Of a stretch of 64,000 bases of DNA, positions 48,574-56,924 are shown piece after piece. Source of the stretch: Sphingosinicella sp. LHD-64. GTDB taxonomy: Bacteria > Pseudomonadota > Alphaproteobacteria > Sphingomonadales > Sphingomonadaceae. Under the pieces are notes generated by a model. It did no database searches. It was not told the origin of the DNA and saw nothing but the letters and a program-made list of their open reading frames with translations. Position 1 is the first letter of the stretch. Every line of letters begins with the position of its first letter. Location of the stretch: assembly GCF_031157375.1 (NCBI RefSeq), contig NZ_JAVIFV010000001.1, forward strand, positions 310,001 to 374,000, in the 5' to 3' direction. A program made the translations under genes and the position numbers.

Positions 48574-49524
48574 ATGACCCTCCGGACGCTCCTCGCGCTC
48601 GCTTTGCTTGCGGCTGCCACCCCCGCCTGGGCCGATCAGGCTCCCTTCCCTGCGCCGGTGGCGATCGAGCCGATCCCGCCCGCCGTACAGGCGATGATCG
48701 AGGACGCCTTCGAAAACGGCACCGATGCCGAGATCGATGCGGTCGTGAAATATGCCCGCCGCGCCTTCCCGACCCAGGCCGTGGTACTGGACAATCGCCT
48801 CGCCGAACGCACCGCGGCGCGCCAGGCTGCCGAGCAGGCAAGGCTGGCCGCCGAGCGCGAGCGGCTGCTGACCGCCGGACTGTTCGACAACTGGACCGGC
48901 CGCGGCGAGGTCGGTGCCTCGCGTTCGACCGGCAATACCGACAATCTTGGCATCTATGCTTCGCTCAACCTCACGCGCGAGGGCGTGAACTGGCGCCATG
49001 CCGTCCGCGCCAGCGCGGAGGTCCAGGAAACCAACGGGGTGCGCACGCAGGAGCGGCTGCTGTTCGCCTATGAGCCACGCTACAAGGTCAGTGACCGGCT
49101 CTCGACCTACGGCCTCATCCAGGGCGAGCGTGATCCGTTGCTGGGTTATGACGCGCGCTACTCCGCATCGCTCGGCCTCGGTTATGCGCTGGTCAAGCAG
49201 CGGCGCCTCACGGTCGATGTGCAGGGCGGCCCGGCGTTGCGCTATGCCCAGCTCACCGACAACGGATCGGAGCTCGATATCTCCGGCCGCGCCGCGATCG
49301 ATGCGCGGCTCCAGCTGCGGCCCGGTGTCACGCTGACCCAGAATGCCACCGCCTTCCTGGATTCGCAGAGCAACACCTTCACGTCCGCGACCGGCCTCGA
49401 AACCCAGCTGATCGGCGCCCTCACCGCCCGCATGTCCTACAATATCCAGCATGAGAGCGACCCCACGCTCGGCCGCGTCGCCACCGATACGCAAAGCCGC
49501 GTGACCTTCGTCTACGCCTTCTGA
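48574..49524 (+). CDS. DUF481-type outer-membrane protein
   Basis: 316 residues. The signal peptide MTLRTLLALALLAAATPAWA is cleaved near residue 20. A helical region (about 45-110) is followed by a beta-barrel with alternating strands: WTGRGEVGASRSTGNTDNLGIYASL, ERLLFAYEPRYKVSDRLSTYGLI and YSASLGLGYALVKQ, and the last residue is Phe (RVTFVYAF), as for outer-membrane insertion. DUF481/YdiY-like salt-induced outer-membrane proteins match. The ATG at 48574 is preferred over an upstream one that overlaps rppH. Overlap or adjacency with rppH is 18 bases of gap. Confidence 0.88.
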   Translation: MTLRTLLALALLAAATPAWADQAPFPAPVAIEPIPPAVQAMIEDAFENGTDAEIDAVVKYARRAFPTQAVVLDNRLAERTAARQAAEQARLAAERERLLTAGLFDNWTGRGEVGASRSTGNTDNLGIYASLNLTREGVNWRHAVRASAEVQETNGVRTQERLLFAYEPRYKVSDRLSTYGLIQGERDPLLGYDARYSASLGLGYALVKQRRLTVDVQGGPALRYAQLTDNGSELDISGRAAIDARLQLRPGVTLTQNATAFLDSQSNTFTSATGLETQLIGALTARMSYNIQHESDPTLGRVATDTQSRVTFVYAF

Positions 49525-49563
49525 GGGGTTCCGGCGCGCCGGTTCCCCGGCTAGGGAAGCGCG

Positions 49564-50772
49564 ATGGAGAGGCTCGACGGACGGGAACGTGAAGCGATGG
49601 CGCGCGCCGGCGAGGCACCGCTGCTCGACCAGGTCACCGCCTGGGCCGCGGTCAACAGCGGTTCTCGCCATCTCCCCGGGCTTGAAACGGTCGCCGGCCT
49701 TCTCGCCGACGCGTTTTCCGACCTGCCGGGCGAACTCGCTCTGAAGGACGCTGCGCCGGTCGAGGCGATGGCGCCGGACGGGACGCTGAACCCGACTGAG
49801 CACGGCCGAAATCTGCATCTCAAGGTCCGCTCCGAGGCGCCGGTGCAACTCCTCTTTACCGGCCACATGGACACCGTCTTCGGCATCGACCACCCGTTCC
49901 AGAAGGTGTTCTGGCGCGAGGATGGCGTGCTCGGCGGACCCGGCGTCGCCGACATGAAGGGTGGGATCGCCGTGATGCTCGCCGCCCTGAAGGCGGTGGA
50001 AGCCGTGGGCGTGCCGGAGCTCGGCTACGAGGTCGTCATCAACAGCGACGAGGAGGTCGGCTCAGGGGGCTCGGCCGCGCTGATCGCCGAGGCAGCGCGC
50101 GGCAAGAAGGCGGCGCTGACTTACGAGCCATCCGCTCTGCCCGACGGCACGCTGGCCGGTGCACGACCCGGCAGCGGCAATTTCTCGGTCCGGATCGAAG
50201 GCCGATCGGCCCATGCCGGACGCAATCCGGAGGAAGGCCGCAATGCCCTTCTTGCCGCCGCCGATCTCGCCCTGCGTCTCGCCGCGGCGAAAGATTCCGG
50301 ACTCAAGATCAATCCGGCCAAGATCGATGGCGGCGGACCCAACAATGTCGTTCCCGACCATGCCGTGCTGCGCGTCAACCTGCGCCCGGCCACGCCCGAG
50401 GATGAGGCGCGGGCCCGGTCCTTGATAGACGAGACCGTCGCAGCCGTGTCAGCGGCACATGACGTGCGAATCCACGTCCATGGCGGTTTCGGGCGCCCGC
50501 CCAAGCCAATGGACGCCAGAGCACAGGAGCTGTTCGAGCTGGTCCGCCGCTGCGGCGCAGACCTTGGCCAGGAGATCGGCTGGCGCGACACCGGCGGGGT
50601 ATGCGACGGCAACAACATCGCCGCCTGCGGCGTTCCCGTCGTCGACACGATGGGCGTGCGGGGCGGTTCGATCCATTCGTCCGAAGAATATCTGATCACC
50701 GCCAGCCTGGCCGAGCGCGCCCAGCTGTCCGCGCTCACGATCCTGAGGCTGGCCAAGGGGGAGGGTTTGTGA
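49564..50772 (+). CDS. M20-family metallopeptidase (CPDG2/carboxypeptidase-like), AST neighbour
   Basis: 402 residues, cytosolic (no signal). Metal and catalytic residues of the M20 group: HMDTVF (His and Asp ligands), the second Asp in GPGVADMKGG, the catalytic Glu pair in NSDEEVGSGG and the C-terminal metal His in SIHSSEEYL. GGGGPNNVVP-like turn (DGGGPNNVVPDHA) lies in the lid region. It overlaps astA by GTGA at 50769-50772, so it is co-translated with the arginine succinyltransferase. It may do the last step (succinylglutamate cleavage) instead of the M14-type AstE, which is inference from position. Confidence 0.9.
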   Translation: MERLDGREREAMARAGEAPLLDQVTAWAAVNSGSRHLPGLETVAGLLADAFSDLPGELALKDAAPVEAMAPDGTLNPTEHGRNLHLKVRSEAPVQLLFTGHMDTVFGIDHPFQKVFWREDGVLGGPGVADMKGGIAVMLAALKAVEAVGVPELGYEVVINSDEEVGSGGSAALIAEAARGKKAALTYEPSALPDGTLAGARPGSGNFSVRIEGRSAHAGRNPEEGRNALLAAADLALRLAAAKDSGLKINPAKIDGGGPNNVVPDHAVLRVNLRPATPEDEARARSLIDETVAAVSAAHDVRIHVHGGFGRPPKPMDARAQELFELVRRCGADLGQEIGWRDTGGVCDGNNIAACGVPVVDTMGVRGGSIHSSEEYLITASLAERAQLSALTILRLAKGEGL

Positions 50773-51788
50773 GCTTCAGGGTACGGCCCGCGCGCGAGGA
50801 CGATTTCCAGGCGATCTATGAGATGGCGAAGCTGACCGGCGGCGGCTTCACCAACCTGCCGGCCGACAAGGGGACGCTCAAGGCCAAGCTGGCCCGTTCG
50901 GAGGCTGCCTTCTCGCGCGACGACGGCGATCCAAAGGGGGACCTCTTCGTCTTCGTGCTGGAGAATGCCGAGACCGGGCAGATCCGCGGCACCTGCCAGG
51001 TGTTCAGCCGGGTCGGCATGATCGAGCCATTCTATTCCTACCGGATCGGCCATCTCACCCAGACCTCGCCCGAGCTCGGCAAGACGTTCCGCGCCGAGAT
51101 GCTGACCTTGTGCACGGATTTCGAGGGCAGCTCGGAGGTCGGCGGCCTCTTCCTCCACCCCAACGAGCGCGCCGGCGGCCTCGGCGTCCTGCTGGCCCGC
51201 AGTCGCTACCTTTTCATCCGCCGCCACCGCGAGCGCTTCGCCGAGAAGGTGCTAGCGGAGCTGCGTGGGGTGATCGACGAGGCCGGCGGGTCGCCCTTCT
51301 GGGACGCGATCGCGGGGCGGTTCTTCGACATGAACTTCCAGGAGGCGGACGCCTTCAACGGCGCGCACGGCACCCGCTTCATCGCCGACCTGATGCCCAA
51401 GACGCCGATCTACACCGCACTCCTGCCGGACAGCGCGCGGGCGATCATGGGCGTCCCCCACCCGTCGGGCCGCGCCGCCATGCGGATGCTCGAGCAGGAG
51501 GGATTCAGCGGCGGCGGCTATATCGACATTTTCGACGGCGGGCCGACCATGTCCGCGCCGATCGATCAGGTCCGGACCGTCCGCGACGCGCAGGAACTGG
51601 TGCTGGGCGTGATCGACGATGCCGATCCGGGACCGAAGATGATGCTCGCGGGTGGTGAGCTGAAAAGCTTCGCCTCGGGCTATGGCCACGTCCGGATCGC
51701 GGACGACGGCAGCGCGGTGCTGGACTCCGCCGCCGCCGGCCTGCTCGGCCTCGCCATTGGCGACCGCTTCCTTGCGATCGGGCGCTGA
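50769..51788 (+). CDS. astA: arginine N-succinyltransferase
   Basis: First step of the AST arginine-degradation pathway. 339 residues from GTG at 50769, which overlaps the stop of the M20 gene (GTGA). The core contains FRVRPAREDDFQAIYEMAKLTGGGFTNLP, YRIGHLTQTSPELGKTF, EVGGLFLHPNERAGGLG and FMDMNFQEAD-type segments (here FFDMNFQEADAFNG), all typical of AstA/AruF. Followed by astB after 3 bases. Confidence 0.95.
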   Translation: MSFRVRPAREDDFQAIYEMAKLTGGGFTNLPADKGTLKAKLARSEAAFSRDDGDPKGDLFVFVLENAETGQIRGTCQVFSRVGMIEPFYSYRIGHLTQTSPELGKTFRAEMLTLCTDFEGSSEVGGLFLHPNERAGGLGVLLARSRYLFIRRHRERFAEKVLAELRGVIDEAGGSPFWDAIAGRFFDMNFQEADAFNGAHGTRFIADLMPKTPIYTALLPDSARAIMGVPHPSGRAAMRMLEQEGFSGGGYIDIFDGGPTMSAPIDQVRTVRDAQELVLGVIDDADPGPKMMLAGGELKSFASGYGHVRIADDGSAVLDSAAAGLLGLAIGDRFLAIGR

Positions 51789-51791
51789 GCG

Positions 51792-53069
51792 ATGGCGCTG
51801 GTGGAGATCAACTTCGACGGCCTGGTCGGGCCGAGCCACAATTATGCGGGGCTCAGCTTCGGCAACCTCGCCGCCACCGCCAACAAGGGCAGCACCGCCT
51901 ACCCCCGCGCCGCCGCGCTGCAGGGCATCGGGAAGATGCGCCACAACCTCGGGCTCGGTCTCGCCCAGGGCATCCTGCTTCCGCACCCGCGCCCGAACCG
52001 TGCCTGGCTGGAGTCGCTCGCCGTCTCTCCCGAGACCGCCGACGAGACCCTGCGCGCCGCCGCATTTTCCGCCTCAGCGATGTGGGCGGCCAATGCCGCG
52101 ACCGTCTCCCCCGCCCCGGACACCGAGGACGGACGCTGCCACCTCACCGCCGCGAACCTGCGGACCATGGCGCACCGCAGCCACGAATGGCCGGCGACGC
52201 TCGAGCAGCTTCGCCTCGCCTTCGCGGACGACGCGCATTTCGCGGTCCACGATCCCGTCCCGGAGACGTTCGGCGACGAGGGCGCCGCGAACCATATGCG
52301 CCTGTGCACCTCCCATGATGCGCCCGGCATCGAGGTTTTCGTCTACGGCGTGCGCGGCGGCGCCTTTCCGGCGCGCCAGCATGTCGAGGCGAGCCGGGCG
52401 CTCGCGCGGCTGAACCGGCTCGATCCCGCACGCACCTTGTTCGTCGCCCAGTCGGAAGCCGCGATCGCGGCGGGCGCCTTCCACAACGACGTCGTCGCGG
52501 TGGCGAACGAGCGCGTCCTCTTCGCCCACGAGCAGGCGTTCGAGGACAAGGACGGCTTCTACGCCGACTTGAGGCGGCTGCTGCCCGAGGTCGAGATCGT
52601 CGAGGTGCCCGCCGCGCTGGTCAGCCTCGAAGAGGCGGTGAAATCCTATCTGTTCAATGCCCAACTGGTCACCCTGCCGGAAGGCGGCCCCTCGACGTCG
52701 CTCGGGAGAGCCATGGCGCTCGTCCTTCCCGGCGAGGCGCGCGAGACCCTGCGGGTCTGGACATGGCTGGAGACGATGGCAGCCGGCAACGGGCCGATCC
52801 GCCGGCTCGCGGTGGTCGACGTGCGCGAATCCATGGCAAACGGCGGCGGGCCGGCGTGTCTACGCCTGCGCGTCGTCGCCGATCCGGCGACGGTCGATCC
52901 CCGCTTCCTCGTCGACGAGGAGAAGCTCGGTCGGATCGCCGCGCTGGTCGAGGCCTTCTGGCCCGAACGCATTGCGCCCGAGGACCTTGCCGATTCAGCC
53001 CTGTGGGGCAGGATCGAGGCCGCCCGCGCCGCGCTGCTATCGCTGCTGGACCTCGTCGAGCTGGCCTGA
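51792..53069 (+). CDS. astB: N-succinylarginine dihydrolase
   Basis: Second AST step, removes two ammonia from succinylarginine to give succinylornithine. 425 residues. The N-terminus VEINFDGLVGPSHNYAGLSFGN is diagnostic, followed by LPHPRPN and SAMWAANAATVSP. Catalytic triad positions of the amidinotransferase fold are visible: HDAPG-type segment (TSHDAPGIEVFVYG), FHNDVVAVAN with His, and the Cys in GPACLRLRV near the end. Genes for AstC and AstD are not in the window, so the rest of the pathway lies elsewhere. Confidence 0.95.
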   Translation: MALVEINFDGLVGPSHNYAGLSFGNLAATANKGSTAYPRAAALQGIGKMRHNLGLGLAQGILLPHPRPNRAWLESLAVSPETADETLRAAAFSASAMWAANAATVSPAPDTEDGRCHLTAANLRTMAHRSHEWPATLEQLRLAFADDAHFAVHDPVPETFGDEGAANHMRLCTSHDAPGIEVFVYGVRGGAFPARQHVEASRALARLNRLDPARTLFVAQSEAAIAAGAFHNDVVAVANERVLFAHEQAFEDKDGFYADLRRLLPEVEIVEVPAALVSLEEAVKSYLFNAQLVTLPEGGPSTSLGRAMALVLPGEARETLRVWTWLETMAAGNGPIRRLAVVDVRESMANGGGPACLRLRVVADPATVDPRFLVDEEKLGRIAALVEAFWPERIAPEDLADSALWGRIEAARAALLSLLDLVELA

Positions 53070-53071
53070 TC

Positions 53072-53097
53072 GGAACCGCACCATGCGGGCATCCGTT
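53072..53097 (+). promoter_or_regulatory. EcfG-type general stress promoter before the DUF3008 gene
   Basis: GGAAC at 53072-53076, 17-base spacer, CGTT at 53094-53097: an exact match to the alphaproteobacterial sigma-EcfG consensus. It begins right after the astB stop and lies 24 bases upstream of the small gene. Function is inferred from the pattern. Confidence 0.75.
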
Positions 53098-53120
53098 TTC
53101 TCCCGCGAAGGAGAAACGCC

Positions 53121-53306
53121 ATGCCTGCCAAGTCCGCCGCCCAGCAGAAGGCCGCCGGCGCCGCCTTGTCCGCCAAGCGCGGCGACACGCCCAAGAGCGA
53201 GCTCAGGGGTGCGTCGCGCCAGATGGTCAGTTCGATGAGCGAGAAGGAGCTCGAGAAGATGGCCTCGACGAAGCGAAAGGGGAAGCCGGAACATGTCGGC
53301 GGCTAG
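53121..53306 (+). CDS. DUF3008-family small protein
   Basis: 61 residues, lysine-rich and soluble. The start MPAKSAAQQKAAGAALSAKRG is typical of the DUF3008 family, and LRGASRQMVSSMSEKELEKMAST follows. The likely EcfG-type promoter fits a general stress role, in line with small, basic stress proteins, though no direct function is known. GAAGGAG lies just upstream. It ends in a 4-base overlap with the caspase gene on the other strand. Confidence 0.88.
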   Translation: MPAKSAAQQKAAGAALSAKRGDTPKSELRGASRQMVSSMSEKELEKMASTKRKGKPEHVGG

Positions 53307-54946
53307 CGCCGCTTCTCCTCTTCGTCCAGCGGTGGCTTGCCGCTCTCGGTCGTGAGCGACGCCTGCTGGGCCGCCGGTGCCGCGGCGAGCCGGGCCGGGG
53401 TGCCCAGCCGGACGATCACGTCGTCGATATGCACGCCGCCGCGTTCGACCAGGATGGTCTGGTAGTTGCGCTCGTCCTCCCGTGTCGTCGCCGGCACGTC
53501 GCCCTCGCGGCGGAACCGGCGGCGGACATAGGTGGAAAGCTCGCCCGCGGTGACGATCCGGTCGCCATCGTCGTCCGCCTCGCCAGTGATCCCCGCGCGC
53601 AGGAAATAGGACAGGAAGCCACCGGCCTGGAAGCGGCTCGCCACCAGGCTGGTCAGGTCCTCCTCGGAGCTGAACATGCCGATGACGTTCGGCCGGTCGA
53701 CGAGGCTGCGGAACCCGCCGGCATAGCAGGCGTCGATCACCAGCATTGACATGCGTGCCCTCACGCCGGCGAACAGCGGCGCGAGCTCGGCATCGGTCAT
53801 CGCGGCATCGTAGAGCTCGATCGTCTCGGCGCGGCCGTCCAGCTCGGCGGCGCTCACCGGCACGTCGACCTGATTGCCGTGGCCCGAGAACAGGAAGAGG
53901 AAGAGGTCGTTCGGCCCTGCCGCCGCCGCGACGCGCCGGAACGCGTCGGACACGGTCTTGGTCGTCGCCTCCGAGTTGGTGAGGACGACGCTCGCCGGAT
54001 GGAGCAGCCCGGCGCGGCGCAGCGTCTCGTAGAGCTCGGTCGCGTCGTCATCGGTGTTGGCGAGATCCGAGGTGCGTTCATAATCCGAGACGCCGACGAG
54101 CAGCGCGATCACCCGCGGGCCGCCCTGCACGCCAAGCTGGCGCGGCAGGCCGGGACTTTGGGCGAGCGACAGGCGGTAGGGACCGGTTTCGCCGGGCCGG
54201 AAGCTGCTGACCGAGATCACATAGTCGCCGTCCTCGGCGAGCACGGTGTCGATGCGGCTGTTGGTCGAGGTCTCGCCATCCTCCTCGGTGTCGTCGCTGA
54301 CGTCCTCGGTGCCGTCGGGCCGCCGCAGGGTCAGGACGGTGTCGAACTTGTCCGCGCCGAGCGCGATCCGGACGCGTTCGCCGCGCCGGGCGGTGAAGCG
54401 GTAATTGTCGAACCAAGCCCCTTCCCCGCGCCGGCCATCGCCGGCTGCGAGGCTGCCGTTCACCGTGGCGCCGACGCGGATCGGCTGGGCGGGCTCGGGC
54501 CGGGTCGCCGCGATTCCGGCCGGTGCAGGCGCGGCCGACAGGCGATAGGTGCCCAGCTCGCCGGCGCGGAAGCTGGTCGCGGTCACGCGATAGGTGCCGT
54601 CCAGGGGAAGCTCCAGGACGAGGCGGCTGTGCAGCGCTCCGCGGCCGCCCTCCTCATCGTCATTGCCGAGGCTGAAGCCCTCCGGCCCGCTGACCACGAG
54701 ATAGGGATCGAAGGCATCGGACGCGAGCCTGAGGTCGATGCGCTGCCCGCGCCGCCCCTGGATCACATAGACGTCCTCGAACTTGCCCGAGCGTCGTTGT
54801 GAATCGTTCGAGGTCAGCTCGCCGGCGACCGTCTGCCCGATCGCCAGCCCCGCCGGCGACGGCGCATCGCCGCGCTGCGCGATTGCCGAAGGCCCCGTCA
54901 TCGCCGCGGCCAGCGCCACGGCAACGCCCAATCCGATCCGGTTCAT
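53303..54946 (-). CDS. exported orthocaspase with two PPC-type domains
   Basis: 547 residues, with a signal peptide to about 25 (PSAIA). Two pre-peptidase C-terminal (PPC-like) beta domains (about 33-138 and 155-262) have DVYVIQGRRGQRIDLRL and WFDNYRFTARRGERVRIAL. The caspase domain (about 275-500) has the catalytic His356 in LFLFLFSGHGNQ and the nucleophile Cys407 in MLVIDACYAGGF. An EF-hand-like loop lies at about 458-469 (DDDGDRIVTAGE). The ATG at 54946 is used; a GTG three codons up is possible. Orthocaspases cut after Arg/Lys and often need Ca2+. Confidence 0.9.
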   Translation of the reverse strand: MNRIGLGVAVALAAAMTGPSAIAQRGDAPSPAGLAIGQTVAGELTSNDSQRRSGKFEDVYVIQGRRGQRIDLRLASDAFDPYLVVSGPEGFSLGNDDEEGGRGALHSRLVLELPLDGTYRVTATSFRAGELGTYRLSAAPAPAGIAATRPEPAQPIRVGATVNGSLAAGDGRRGEGAWFDNYRFTARRGERVRIALGADKFDTVLTLRRPDGTEDVSDDTEEDGETSTNSRIDTVLAEDGDYVISVSSFRPGETGPYRLSLAQSPGLPRQLGVQGGPRVIALLVGVSDYERTSDLANTDDDATELYETLRRAGLLHPASVVLTNSEATTKTVSDAFRRVAAAAGPNDLFLFLFSGHGNQVDVPVSAAELDGRAETIELYDAAMTDAELAPLFAGVRARMSMLVIDACYAGGFRSLVDRPNVIGMFSSEEDLTSLVASRFQAGGFLSYFLRAGITGEADDDGDRIVTAGELSTYVRRRFRREGDVPATTREDERNYQTILVERGGVHIDDVIVRLGTPARLAAAPAAQQASLTTESGKPPLDEEEKRR

Positions 54947-55036
54947 CCCCGTCACTCCCCACCCCGACCAGCGCGAGACAAGCGCGGCGGCAGAGAAAAT
55001 TCCGCAACGGCAATGAAGCGGCGCTGAATGGCCGCC

Positions 55037-56806
55037 TCAGCGTTCCGTCGCATCCTCGGCAGTCGCCTTGCCGCTAAACAGCGCCCGGCCGGCATATTGT
55101 CCCTCGGCCAGCTCGAGCGCGAACCGCTCGTCGTCGCGGGCGCGGATTCGCGCCGTGATCTCCATGATCTCGTCGTCGCTGGCGCCGAGCACTTCCAGTG
55201 CCTTGCCGCCGAGGATCAGCGAGGATTCGAAGGTCTCGCGGATCTGGTAGTCGGCGTTGACGCGAACCAGCTCGGCGGCATGACGGCGGTCGTTGGCGCG
55301 TGCCAGCACCGGCACCAGCGGATATTCGGCCTTCATCGCCTCGACGATCCTGGTCGCCGCCTCGAGATTGTCGACGCAGACGAGCACGGCCCGCGCCTGC
55401 CCCGCCCCGGCGGCGTGCAGGATGTCGAGGCGGGCGCCGTCGCCATAATAGACCTTGAAGTCGAACTCGGCGGCCGCCTCGATCATCTCGACGTCGGTAT
55501 CGATGATCGAGATCGAATGGCCGCGCTCCAGCAGGAGCTGGCTGGCGATCTGGCCGACCCGCCCGAAGCCGATGATGAGCACGCTGCCGGTCAGGCCGTC
55601 AGGCGTATCGACGCCGTCGGTGGACGGCGCTTCCGCAGGCTGGACGCGCTTCAGGACGATCATCGCGAGCGGCGTCAGCACCATCGAGATGATGACGATC
55701 GCTGTCAGGATCGCATTCTGTTCGCCGGTGATGATGCCCGCGGCGGTGGCGGCGGCATAGAGGACGAACGCGAACTCGCCGCCCTGGGCCATCATCACGG
55801 CGCGCTCCAGCGCCTCGGGATGGCGGGCCTCGAGCAGGCGGGCGACCGCATAGATCGCGACGCCTTTCACGATCATGTAGGCGGCCACGTAAAAGGCGAT
55901 GAGCTGCAGGCTGGCGGCGACCACCCCGAGATCGAGCGACATGCCGACCGCGAGGAAGAACAGGCCGAGCAGGATGCCGCGGAACGGCTCGATGTCCGCT
56001 TCGAGCTGGTGCCGGAAGGTGGATTCGGAGAGCAGGACGCCGGCGAGGAACGCGCCCATCGCCATCGAAAGGCCGCCCAATTGCATCGCCAGAGCGGCAC
56101 CCAGCACGACGAGCAGGGCGGCCGCGGTCATCGCCTCGCGCGCCTCGGCGATCGCCAGGAACCGGAACATCGGGTTGAGCAGGTAGCGGCCGGCGATCAC
56201 CAGGCCGGCGATCGAGGCGAAGCCGATGCCGATCGCCGCCCAGTCGAGCCCGGCGCCCTGGCTGGTGCTGCCCGGCGCGATCGGCGCGAGGAAGGCGACT
56301 GCGGCGAGCAGCGGCACGATCGCCAGGTCCTCGAGCAGCAGGATCGAAACGATCCGTTGCCCGGCGGGCGTCGCCATCTCGCGACGGTCGGCGAGCAGCT
56401 GCATGACGATCGCGGTCGAGGTGAGCACGAAGCCGGCGCCGGCGACGAAGGAGGGCGAGACCGGAAAGCCGGTGAGGACGCCGACGCTGGTCAGCAGCGC
56501 CGCGCAGACCCCGACCTGGACGAGGCCGAGCCCGAAAATCTGCCGGCGCAGGCCCCAGAGCCGCGACGGTCGCATCTCCAGTCCGACGATGAACAGGAAC
56601 AGGACGACGCCCAGCTCCGCGACATGGAGGATCGAGGTCGCCTCGGTGACGAGCCTGAGGCCGAACGGTCCGACCACGACACCCGCCGCCAGATATCCGA
56701 GCACCGAGCCAAGCCCGAGCCGCTTGAACAGGGGCGCGGCGATGACACCGGCGCCGAGCAGGACCACGACCTGGGTGAGGTCGACCCCATGGGCGGCCTC
56801 AGCCAT
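55037..56806 (-). CDS. KefB/KefC-type cation:proton antiporter
   Basis: 589 residues. The N-terminal CPA2 domain has about 12 membrane segments from residue 10 to 375, including LGYLAAGVVVGPFGLRL, FLFIVGLEMRPSRLW and FVLTSTAIVMQLLADRR. An RCK/TrkA-N domain follows (about 405-520) with the Rossmann motif IIGFGRVGQIASQLL and FKVYYGDGARLDIL. The C-terminal tail is about 60 residues. Glutathione or nucleotide gating is expected from the family. No KefF/KefG partner gene is adjacent. Confidence 0.92.
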   Translation of the reverse strand: MAEAAHGVDLTQVVVLLGAGVIAAPLFKRLGLGSVLGYLAAGVVVGPFGLRLVTEATSILHVAELGVVLFLFIVGLEMRPSRLWGLRRQIFGLGLVQVGVCAALLTSVGVLTGFPVSPSFVAGAGFVLTSTAIVMQLLADRREMATPAGQRIVSILLLEDLAIVPLLAAVAFLAPIAPGSTSQGAGLDWAAIGIGFASIAGLVIAGRYLLNPMFRFLAIAEAREAMTAAALLVVLGAALAMQLGGLSMAMGAFLAGVLLSESTFRHQLEADIEPFRGILLGLFFLAVGMSLDLGVVAASLQLIAFYVAAYMIVKGVAIYAVARLLEARHPEALERAVMMAQGGEFAFVLYAAATAAGIITGEQNAILTAIVIISMVLTPLAMIVLKRVQPAEAPSTDGVDTPDGLTGSVLIIGFGRVGQIASQLLLERGHSISIIDTDVEMIEAAAEFDFKVYYGDGARLDILHAAGAGQARAVLVCVDNLEAATRIVEAMKAEYPLVPVLARANDRRHAAELVRVNADYQIRETFESSLILGGKALEVLGASDDEIMEITARIRARDDERFALELAEGQYAGRALFSGKATAEDATER

Positions 56807-56885
56807 GGTCCGCGCCCTCCCCTGCTTCCCTCGCGCTCATCGCGTCAGGATGGCACAAAGCCGGAAGATTGGGGAGTGACGGGAT

Positions 56886-56918
56886 AAGGGCGGCGCCGAA
56901 GAGCGCGGCACCGCCCTT
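56886..56918 (-). terminator. GC hairpin after the second TonB receptor
   Basis: Read on the minus strand: AAGGGCGGTGCCG, loop, then CGGCGCCGCCCTT, an 8-bp perfect arm plus four more pairs after one mismatch. It starts 7 bases past the receptor stop. There is no T-run, so intrinsic termination is possible but not certain. Confidence 0.5.
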
Positions 56919-56924
56919 GCTGCG

